Assembly: GCA_946803715.1 (NCBI GenBank)
Contig: CAMPET010000022.1
Location: forward strand, 79,640 to 119,900
Direction: 5' to 3'
DNA length: 40,261 nt
DNA from: Beroe ovata
Lineage: Eukaryota > Ctenophora > Nuda > Beroida > Beroidae
Part shown: piece by piece, positions 9,740-19,575 of the stretch
Layout: every line of letters begins with the position of its first letter
How positions within the stretch are numbered: position 1 is the stretch's first letter
Made by a program: the position numbers and the translations under genes
The notes under the pieces: generated by a model
What the model saw: the letters and a program-made list of their open reading frames with translations, nothing else
Databases searched by the model: none
What the model was told of the DNA's origin: nothing

Positions 9740-12700
9740 ATGTCGGATTACGGTAGTGGTAGTTTCAATACGTACAACGCAACAAGGAAACTGACAGCTA
9801 ACATACCCTCTGTTAACATACAGTCTGTAGAAGATGTGGATTCGGCAAATGAGGTAAGGGCAAAACAAAAAGAATGGGAAACCCGAAACGAAAAGTTGAT
9901 CTCATGGAAATGGGGATAATCCCGGTCGAATTCTATGGATATTGCAAATTTACCTCACATACCCCAAGGAGGAAGTGGCTGAGTATGGGATGCTCCCAGC
10001 GTTCATCATGTCTCTCAACTTTATCATCGGAGCTGGATTCTTCTCCATGCCCTATGTGTTCTATCACGGCGGTATCATGTGGGGTGTCCTGACCCTCTTC
10101 CTGGTGACGATAACTCTCATTATAACGAGCAACTGGACACTTGAAGCATGTTCCAGGGCTCAGGTAAATACATATCCGACATGCAGATGAAATTGGGTAA
10201 ATTCAGGGATCTTGCTAAGTTGTTGATATTTGATTACATCTCTCAGGCGTTAGAGACAGTTATTGAGGAGTCTGGGATTCCCGATCTTACATTCCAAGAT
10301 GTGTCAATTGTGGGGAAAAGGTGAGAAAATGGTGCTTCATATTATGCAGAGCTACGCAGATACAGAAGTTTCCAATCCCAAAATGATCTCTATCACCGTT
10401 TTACTCATCAACTAAGGGGAAAAGTGAGTGCACTCCTACAGCCTCATAGGAAGAGTCCGCTCATCACGCCCAAGTACGAGATCACCAAGAACAGGAAGTT
10501 CGAGTTCACCGAGCTGATGGAGGTGTTCTTTGGGAAACCTGGTCGAGTCATCACAGCTTCTCTTACTATGGTGAGATAGGGGGTTTTGATACCATGGTTA
10601 CAAATCAGATGATACCACACGAATCTTTTCCTTAGCTTTCATTCAATCACACTCAATCTATCCAACAGATCTATCTGTTCGTAACCCTGGTGGGGTACTC
10701 GACAATCTTCTCCTCAACCTTATCCCTGGTCATACCATTGGACAAGATCAACCCTAAATTGGGAGCATGCAACATCACAGACTATGCAGGGTTGTTGCCA
10801 TCAGGACTTTGCCTTAACTCATATAGGTATGAAATGGAGTTGTGAAAAGTTACAATGTCAAGTGGTGTCAAAAATTTGAATTGTCGGCAAAAACAGTGTT
10901 ATGAACGTGTGGCTTCAGGTGCCAATAGAGCATGGTGCCATGACAGACTGGTAATTTCTCAGTCAGTACTCAGTAACAAGTGTTCCCTCTAGGGTTTCAT
11001 CATTGATTTACGCATGTATTGTCATACCCATGAGTGCTATGAACGTCAACACACTCAAGCCTTTCCAGATAGGACTCAGTTTTACGATGCAGGTTAGAGC
11101 ACATCATGAACACGGCCTTGCCCAAGATGGTACTTTTGTAGACCATTGATCGCAGAGACATCTATCACCTATTTCCCAGGGTTCAGTTCTGTTGGCTATA
11201 TCTCACTGCATATACGAGCTAGCCGTAGGAAATATCAACGGGCCTACACCAGACACGCACTACGACACCAGATTGTTCGCTTTTGACTTCAAAAGTGAGA
11301 TATCTTGAATATCTCACTCAACAAATTGCTGTTCAATTATATCAACTCCTCCTCATATAAACTTCCACTCATCAAATTTCCGTGTAACCATAGCAACGCA
11401 ATGCAATTTCCATATTCTCTCCAGATTTTCTGAACATGGTCCCGATTGTGCTGTACTCCCAAGTCCTCCACGAGGGTATACCAATGCTCGCTCAACCCGC
11501 CCGAAACAAGAAGAATCTACACGTCATGTTTGGAGGAGCTCTTACATTCTCATGTGAGTGATTGTAGGGTTAGATTTCGCCGTGAACTTTTGATGACACT
11601 ATAGTGTGTTAGGCTTGGCGTCTATGGCACGGTAAAATATTGAATATTGATGAAACAACGCTGAAGCATAAGTTACACTCACACGTGATCTCACACGTGA
11701 TCACACGTGATCACACGTGACCATAATCAGGTAACGATAATGTGTTCAGGCATGGTGTATTCCTCATTTTCTGTGATGGCAGCACTGAGATACAGGGAGG
11801 ATGTGGCCCCAATAGCATCGCTCAACTGGGTAGGAGTTATGATTTCTCAGTGTTATTTCTATGGAAAACAATTACATTACCTTAATCATTATCTATATTA
11901 TGCCGTTGACAAAAGCACCAATATCTAAAAGAAGGAGGAAAAATTATGTAACAGCAATGAAAGGCTACTCCTATCAACATGCCGTGTTTCAGAATATATC
12001 CAGACAGGCTGGTAACGCTATCCTGGTACGTATCATTAGTTACCTGGTCATGATGACACCAAGTGTAGTGGTGTGCAGTGCCTTCCCTCTCTACGCTACC
12101 ACCTTTATCACCAACTTCATCATTCTAGTCACAGGTAGGTTCAATGACCCTGGGTCATAATCATTCGATTAAACACTGAAATGACACAATCACGAAATAG
12201 AAAGTGTTCTCTTATTCTCTAGAAGAATCTATTATGTATCGCTAAAATATCGGGGCACATATGAGAAATGCACACACAGAACACATCGTCTACACCAGAG
12301 CGCAAATATCACACGGAACCAAATGTACATGAATGAACAATGGGAACACTCCCGCCTAGCCACAGCTTCTAGAAAGTCAAAGATGTCGCGCGCGGAACAA
12401 AAATCCTAAACATCACGCGCGTTCTCGTTTTTCGAACCATCGAATCTGATCTCATGCGTGCGCGCGTTCGTGTACGAATACTATGTAGAATGTACACTGA
12501 CACACTGTACATTCTACACTGAACATTCTACATTCTGCTATCTATAGGTACCTTCACTGAACTAGTAATTAGTAAATGTCACGTGTTCAGGGAAAGACTA
12601 CAGCCTGGATCCAGCACACAAGGGCAAATTGAAGATATTGAGTGCTTTGACATCTATCATACCAATCGCTATCGGACTCTTCATTTCAAACCTACAGATC

Positions 12701-13292
12701 ATTGCCAAATATGCAGGTAAAACTCGTCAAATGCAATGAGAAGAGTTCTACGATCACCACTCATCAACCATGTGTGATCTTAGTACCTATCTCACCAAGA
12801 ATCATGTGATTTTTATCAAGAAGGTACCTAATCTCTCATGCCTACCTATTATACCCTCCTGCAGGTTTAATTGGGTTCATGTTGATCCTGTTCATACCCA
12901 TTATGCTGCAAGTACAGAGCAGGAAGAAGTGTAGGAGAGTGTTTGGACAGGTAGATCAATGGATCGAAGAGAGCATTGCAGCCAGCATAGCCATGAAGGA
13001 GGAGGACCGAAGATCACTACTCGATAAATATGCCATGGTAAGTCAAGGTAGAACTGGTGCTGGTAATTTGTCATCATTTACGATTATCGGGTTGATGATA
13101 GGTACCTACACTCTTTGAGTTTGAAATGAATGCGTGTTCATGACCACGTGCTATTTGCAGCTTCGTGACGTGATGACGATGTGCCCATACTACTCATCCT
13201 GGTGGAGCAGAACATGGGTGGTTGTCATAGTTACCATATTCTCAACTGTCCTCTTCTGCCTGGGATGCGTATCAGCCTTCATCACAAAGTGA
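9740..13292 (+). CDS. AAAP-family amino-acid transporter, TMEM104-like (paralogue 2)
   Basis: Tandem duplicate of the preceding gene with all 13 exons in the same order and phase: 9740-9853, 9969-10163, 10247-10320, 10450-10570, 10669-10826, 10993-11092, 11180-11294, 11425-11553, 11750-11829, 11993-12134, 12591-12716, 12865-13037, 13161-13292. The exons give 552 residues starting MSDYGSGSF. Nine exons (2, 3, 5, 6, 8, 9, 10, 11, 12) have exactly the same length as in paralogue 1. Most exons have diverged at many synonymous sites, but exon 2 and the start of exon 13 are almost identical. The cytosolic loop reads TPKYEITKNRKFEFTELMEV. The role is presumably the same membrane transport activity; substrate unknown. 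An in-frame ATG at 9614 would add 42 residues but has no match in paralogue 1. Confidence 0.85.
11384..11397. promoter_or_regulatory. X-box-like 14-mer GTAACCATAGCAAC
   Basis: Exact fit to the RFX-type consensus GTNRCC(0-3)RGYAAC, in the intron before exon 8 of the second transporter gene. The identical 14-mer recurs at 16848. Function not shown. Confidence 0.35.
11679..11720. repeat. Four-copy E-box repeat (TCACACGTGA)
   Basis: Four CACGTG hexamers at 11683, 11694, 11704 and 11714, within tandem 10-11 base units, 30 bases before exon 9 of the second transporter gene. The spacing is about one DNA helical turn. It could be a simple microsatellite or an intronic bHLH cluster. Confidence 0.7.
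12485..12517. repeat. Inverted repeat, 12 bp perfect arms
   Basis: GTAGAATGTACA and TGTACATTCTAC separated by a 9-base loop, in the intron between exons 10 and 11 of the second transporter gene. A further partial copy (acattctac) follows at once. Confidence 0.8.
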
Positions 13293-13606
13293 TGATGATG
13301 CAGACATCCATCACTATCATCAGATTGATATGATTGACCCCTCGAGTGACTTGTTTAACGAGAGAGTTTGAGATTTGAAGAATAGCCGGGCTGTTCAGTG
13401 TTCATCTATGACAAATTAAGACAGTTTATCTTTGGGTTTTGACAATGATTTGAAATATAGTTGATATTTTACAGTCAGCAGTCAAACATATGATTAAAAT
13501 AATGTCCAGCATAAAATATTTCAGTCAACAGAACCTTAAAATGATAAAACTGCCAGCGAACTTGAATTTGCATACCTTGTCCTCAGATGATCAATCAAAA
13601 ACAGCA

Positions 13607-13612
13607 AATAAA
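13607..13612 (+). terminator. Candidate poly(A) signal, transporter paralogue 2
   Basis: AATAAA 315 bases after the stop of the second transporter gene and 127 bases short of the convergent B9D2 stop. The two genes are therefore tail to tail with little room between them. Confidence 0.5.
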
Positions 13613-13738
13613 ACATGTCAAATATAAAAAAGATAGGAAGGAATAACTTCGATTGAATTCTGAGATAAACCTTGCAACGCCTATGTCATTGGCAGTAGAC
13701 ATCCAGAAACAGTCAAATAGGTGCTTATAGATATTCGC

Positions 13739-14569
13739 TCAGGACTCTATCCCAAATTTGCTAAAGTTCCTTGTCATCAAGTACAACGAAACAAACACAG
13801 TCCCCGAGGCAATAGTCTGGAGTCTGTACCGATCTGAGCTGGACGCTATGACATCCTCGCTGAGTAGCTGTGGTCCTGATCCGACAAAGAACGATTGTAC
13901 TTGTTCTGACATAGTACCTGAGCATATTTTGAGAGTGTTAAAGATCAATCATTTCCGCGACAAATTGAAATATTTTGCTCCTTCATGTTCATAAGTTCAC
14001 TGCGAACACATTATGAAGGAGTAGTTTTCACGCCTCTCCTCACCTGAGAGGACCCAAGTGGGGCACTGAATCTGGTGGTAACCCGGTGACGTAGGTAGGT
14101 GTACAAACCCATATCCCACCAACTGGGTCCTGCCATACATATCCTCGCTGAATACCTGCGAGTAATGATACCGTAAGTATCACAGATACAACTGAATATG
14201 GAATAGTCCGATGATCTTGCAGATATCAGAACGGAAAAACGTACTTGAACTGATAATTTCGGCCATCCCTGAATTCCCTTGGTAGCGTAGTGCAGGTCTA
14301 TTGGGTGTGACCAGTGAGCCCGTCCCTCGTCTATTGGGTGGTCTACCTGAAATGGAAATAAGTAAGAAGAAAAGAAAACAAATGCGCTATACAATCCCTA
14401 TCAATTGCAGATTGAAGATATTGCTGTGTTTTACCTGAGTCTGTCCATCCTTGACTCCTTCGAGCAGTCTCCAGGCGCCCCCAGTTTCAAAACACCATTT
14501 ACATGAGATATTGGGCGATGAGAACCCTTCCCCTCCTTCTAGATTGCCGATGATGTGAACTTCTGCCAT
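13739..14569 (-). CDS. B9D2: B9 domain-containing protein 2 (ciliary transition zone)
   Basis: Four exons on the minus strand, in transcript order: 14569-14435, 14346-14245, 14155-14044, 13917-13739. They join in phase to 175 residues, the length of human B9D2. The N-terminus MAEVHIIG, the core [20 protein letters not shown], the segment [20 protein letters not shown] and the tail [13 protein letters not shown] all fit the B9 (C2-like) domain, which fills the whole protein. Known role of the family: with B9D1 and MKS1 it forms the B9 module of the MKS complex at the ciliary transition zone and gates membrane-protein entry into cilia. An acceptor-like ctttag lies 9 bases before the ATG. The gene converges on the second transporter gene and sits downstream of the GNAT-PARP gene on the same strand. 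Confidence 0.96.
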
Positions 14570-15206
14570 TTAGTGGGGCTAAAGGGTGTCCAAATTGTTA
14601 GTTGCTTCATATGAAAATCGGCAATTCTTTGGATTTCTATTGTGTCGAATTGAGAAACGAAAATACAAAGCTATAATATGACCATTGATTTCAAACGAAG
14701 GACAATGAAGAAAGTACGAGATACAGATAAATACAAAAAGAATAGATAACAGAATAAATTTTCAAAGAGAAAAAAGAATAACATATTCAAAACAAAGTCA
14801 CATCTGTATTCAATCGATACAAATCCTTACTCAAGGGTTCAAGTGAAATAGTGATTAGTGAAGTAAGATCGTTTGAGAGAACGATTTAAACTAGGTTTTT
14901 AGAAACAGGTCAGCTTATTCGGTTTTATCTTGAATTCTTGAAGTTGATACAGAAGTAAAAAGATGCTATAGAAGTAAAAAGATATGACTGTTTAGTTTCG
15001 TTAAAATGGCGCTGCTCTGGCTTTCTGCTTCTCTCCACAATTGATCCAGCGCAAAATAACCTTCGAAGCAGGAAGCTAGCCATAAATGATCAAAATCAGC
15101 ATCAACTTTAAAACAAACGATGCAGATGGACCTAGAGACTCACGATCAACTGATATCACTCACAAGTCACACTTCATCCTATTTATGAATCTTCAGTCTT
15201 TGCATC

Positions 15207-15212
15207 TTTATT
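15207..15212 (-). terminator. Candidate poly(A) signal, GNAT-PARP gene
   Basis: AATAAA on the minus strand (tttatt on plus), 47 bases after the stop of the GNAT-PARP gene. This implies a very short 3'UTR and about 640 bases to the B9D2 start. Confidence 0.5.
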
Positions 15213-15258
15213 TAAACAATTCTGTTGGAATTGAGGAATAAGCAGTTTTCATGAATCT

Positions 15259-18200
15259 TCAGACCGTGAAATAGATAAGATACACCGGAAGAGCCTGTTT
15301 GCTGTCGAATATGAGATATTGTAATTCGTTGTGCCTCTGGTGACTGTAGATTCCAACATGATCAACGTTTCTATATCCTGTTAATATCGAGTCAAATCCA
15401 ACTGGAGCTCTGTTTCTGAAATTATCAACGTTTGAAAACGGGTAGTTTTCATCTCCAGCTTGAAACTTATCTAAATATCGATTTTGCAGTTGCTACGATA
15501 GTTTTCTGTTGCTACGCAACTAAGAAATCGCGCGCGCAAAATAAGCAAATCTAACTGCGCGCATAGAAAAGTACTCTGTAAAATTGTCAAAGCGCGTGAC
15601 GCAAAAATTATCCAAAGTCAAGACTGTGGCACAAAATGTGACACAATAAGACATTCGTTACACCGTTGTACCCACTTACCTCGATTGGTCCTGCTTCAAT
15701 ACCGATTCTGCCATTCCCAATCCCACTTCGCATTGTAATAGCAGTCCCGGCTGAAATATAGTGCTTTTGAGCCAAATGAAATGCTGGCAATCATTCAAAG
15801 ACGGATGATCCTGGCTGACAACAGCCAATTTGAAACACAAAACAGAAATTGTTCCCACCTCAGAGTACTGCATTGCTCGTACAGGGCTCTGTGTGAAGTA
15901 CAGGCCCACCCCATAATCCCCCGCTACCATATCCTTGGATTGGAACCCCTCTTTGAGGATTCTATGTAGAGTTCCACCTTTACCCCCACAATAATACAAC
16001 TTCATGGTCATGCTAGGGTCTCTCAGTGCATTACATCGGGCTTTGTATACATTCCGCAGGGCGTCTGCCTTTTCCGAACCTTGCTGGAGAAACTGTAGTT
16101 ATAGCGTAATCAACTTTCAAACGCAGAACCTAGCGTAACCTAGCGATTCATCTTGAACCAATGACTTACTTTTTCAACTGCAGTTATTCTGATTGACTTG
16201 TAGGACGGAACAGCACAAAGGGACGTCCTTATTTCGTCCTCTAAATCCGTGAACTCTTCTTCTCCGACCTAATATCATTCTAAGTTAGAGAAACATCACG
16301 CACGAAAAGTGTCGATAACTTTGTCTGACACGCGCTACAGATCATAACCGCATATCACCAGACAACAGGAACACAAAAAACAGTCATCTAACCCGAAGGA
16401 CGAGGTTGTCATCGTCATGTCCATTGACCACGCCCTCTTTATGGAGAGTCAGACACAGGATTTCATTTTCTGCTGTTTCCACGTCTTCTTTCCCACTTTT
16501 CAACCGAGATAACATCTTTCGGACCTAAGTGAACTTCCAAAGTGAACAATTTTTTTCTTGAAAACATCAGGCATGTTTCAACACAATCCATGCTTACACA
16601 ACTCGAATCAAACTAAAATAGGAAAGTGTCAAACCTGAGCTCTATATTCCCTAAACTCTCTCTCGCAAACTCCTTTGCTAAGTCGTAGCCTATCAATCTC
16701 ACTTGTCAGTGAGTTAATCGTCGTCTCCTGAATGACATAGAGCAATTGATACATTTGTATTATAGAGCACGCCATGTGGATAATAATATGTAACATCATT
16801 TCATTTGCAATGTTACCACACTCCTATGCATTATGTTTCGTGAGTATGTAACCATAGCAACCATGTCACTCTAATAGTGGGCATACATACCACGATCAAC
16901 CACGCACCAAAACATTGCATCACGTCGAGAACATTAGACATTGGACTATGTCGCGAACACGATCAACGACAAAGTTAATCAAACGACTCAAATGTATGGG
17001 TCATTGTGATCATCATTTTTAAAAGACCACATCATTTTCAAAAGACCACATCATTTTCAAAAGACCACATTTTCAACACATTGACACTTCGCTGCCACAC
17101 ACCCACCTGAGACGATACAGTAGTCCGCAGTAGCACAATCTCATGTCTCATTCTCTCGAGACAACTCAATTGGGTCTGGTACGCCTCCGTACTGACAGTT
17201 CTCCACCGCTTGATATCCTCACCGAGACTCGAACTCATTTCCCGGAGGAGGGAAGCGGTCCCGGTGGAGAGGCACTCGGAGTAGGGGGGCAGATAGCTCA
17301 TCAGAGTGGAGTTCTCCCAGTGGTCCACCAGATCACTGCGCGGAGGTGGTAGTCAGGGGGGATATTGTAGCAGAAGAATCTGGAGAATTGGTGTTAAATA
17401 TCATTGATCACGCTATCACAGTACATGGGACCAACCTGAAGCGGTGATTGAGTATTGGATCACTTGAAAACCCATTCTTCAGGAAGAATCCATTCGCTCC
17501 AGGATCAACGTACGAAACCAGCGCGTCATACTCACCAACAACAATGGGATTCCTCAGAAACTTAAAAAGAAAGGGGAGTCACGCATGATGGAGGATAACA
17601 AACAAACAAACGTTTTTACAAAAAAGTTAATTAATTATCAGAGATATTTTAATCGCCATCTCACATTTAGGAGCTGCCTCCCCACTCCCAGTTTTCTATA
17701 TCTTTTCCTCACAGCGAGCAATGCTAACTGTATGATCCGTTCTTTATCCCTCCGTAACGATTCCTCACTGTTCTTGACACGTTTAAACGTGGCTGCCGCT
17801 ACCAGGAGGGATTCGACTCCAACACTGCTGGCACTGAAAAATTGGGACGGAGACTATAGTAGGTATATTTTGTTCTTCCAAGTTTCTTATCTTAGCAATT
17901 GTTGGAACACTTTTCCTCGATTATAAAGTACAAGTTGAGAACCGTGATACTAACTCGAGGTGGTTAGCGACCCGGAGTTTCCTTCTCTCTTCTACTTTCT
18001 CGAGATATTCGTCCAGTCCCGCAGCGTAATTCTCGTCATCGTCCGATTCTTCATCGTCACTGCAACCATGTGAGGGGTTAATTTACCACAAGGAAACATT
18101 CTATAACAAACTGGTGTGATAGTTAACAATGGCAAACCTGCTCTCCTCATCATCAGATTCATCGTCACTGAAGACACCACTGAACATTCTACTAGATTCA

Positions 18201-18849
18201 TCATCTTCCTCCTCGCCTTCTTCTTTCTTATCGTCTTTGTCTTCCCTACATTTTGCAACCCTGGCATCCTTCTTCACTTCCTTCGGACCCTCAGCTTCAC
18301 GCTCATTCAGAACATCTGGAAATTTCAAAATTAAATGGTTATATAAATTAGGTAACTGTTGTTGAACTATTTCATTATAGAAACCATGGACAGATATGGT
18401 TGACGGAAACCCACAATAATTCCAACTCAACACATTTACGACATCATAGTGGAATCTCACCTTGCGCGTCCTTAAGGAAGACAAGTGTCATGGTTGAGCG
18501 ACACGTGAGCGCCGAGTAGAGTACTTCCGGTGTAATTTCCGGCAGATAACTATCGTACAGACCGACAATAGCGTGCAACATCTCCCAATCTGGTATCTGG
18601 GGGGGGAAGTGTATAATTTACCCCACTTCTCACGAGAGATGATGGCAAACATGAAGGAGACATGATGGTAAACATGATGGTAAACATTGAGGATGCTATA
18701 ACAAGATGAAATTTGAAGGGACAGCACCTACATCAGATACAGAAGTTGCTCGTTCCTCGCTAAAAGAGGGCTGGTATTTCCTAGTCTCCAGGATGACTGG
18801 AGTCAGATTACTCTTCTTTACGTCAGTCCCCACCGTGAATTGACTAGAC
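15259..18849 (-). CDS. Composite GNAT acetyltransferase / coiled-coil / PARP-fold protein, 5' partial
   Basis: Thirteen exons on the minus strand: 18849-18728, 18589-18461, 18315-18138, 18059-17951, 17853-17665, 17560-17436, 17335-17107, 16727-16635, 16524-16393, 16268-16170, 16083-15859, 15750-15680, 15415-15259. They give about 618 residues without the N-terminus; the first exon was not found. Residues about 41-283 look like a GNAT fold: TMTLVFLKD, an acidic Asp/Glu/Lys insert of roughly 70 residues, then VESLLVAAATFKRV and the acetyl-CoA loop RKRYRKLGVGRQLL, then YVDPGANGFFLKNGF. Residues about 300-435 are helical, likely coiled coil. Residues about 490-618 fit a PARP catalytic domain: LYYCGG, GDYGVGLYFTQSPVRAMQYS, GLLLQCEVGLG, APVGFDSILTG, ELQYLIFDS. 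The NAD-binding His is Cys (YYCGG) and the catalytic Glu position appears to be Gln, so PARP chemistry may be altered or lost. The 17380-17335 junction is ambiguous (see findings). No named orthologue recognised. Confidence 0.82.
16848..16861. promoter_or_regulatory. X-box-like 14-mer GTAACCATAGCAAC
   Basis: Same 14-mer as at 11384, in an intron of the GNAT-PARP gene between the exons ending at 17107 and starting at 16727. It is a perfect RFX-type consensus match. Function not shown. Confidence 0.35.
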
Positions 18850-19569
18850 CTGAAAATGTGACATTCATAAGTTCATACAGTCAGAGGATTCCTGTGGTGA
18901 GGGAATGCAAGGACTATAATGGAATTGAAATGATCTGATCTCGTTATGTTATTTATGCACAAACATAGACAAACTATCTATAAAGGAGAACCTGAGTATC
19001 CTTGCAAGGAACTTGGCATGATACGTCTTGTCTTTTCCATTTCCTTCCACCATCTTATCAACAGATCAGTTTTTGGTCTTACTCCTGTCACCTTACATCA
19101 TCTAAATTATCAGTTTGATCAGATTAAGCAGAAATAAAACCAAAAGAAATGAAACCAAAAGAAGTTTTCATATCATGTTATGTTGCATGATTACGGAGTC
19201 AATTCGCTTTGAGATATCTATTAAGAGATTGAGAGCCAATGCGCTTCATTTTTCTTGAAACCTGTTCAAAATTTATTGCACATTCATCGAGAGGAGTAGG
19301 TATAAGCAAAATGAGCAACAGTTTCGGTCGTGAAAATCAGGACACGTAAAATCGTAACTTCTGATGAGACACGAGGACTACAATGCTGAAGTACATTATG
19401 TTTTCCAAAACTGACAAATCTGATCATAATATGATAACCACGCATTACGGTTACCGAAGACGAAGCATGCTATTTACAAATAATCTATAGTAAAATTACT
19501 GTACAAGTCTAGCGTTCCACACACATAGCTGTATCCCAACTATAAAACACTTGGGGATTTCTCGCCCTC

Positions 19570-19575
19570 TTTATT
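19570..19575 (-). terminator. AATAAA overlapping the DNALI1 stop codon
   Basis: On the minus strand the last sense codon and the stop (AAA TAA) plus the next base spell AATAAA. If used, the 3'UTR would be only about 10-30 bases. A second AATAAA lies at 19272-19277, giving a 3'UTR of about 300 bases, and may be the real one. Confidence 0.35.

Noticed and set aside
18998-19025. Minus-strand ATG with a short frame ending in a donor (MPSSLQGYS) as first exon of the GNAT-PARP gene
   Set aside because: It ends in phase 1, while the next exon needs phase 2. Joining them meets a stop after about 12 codons.
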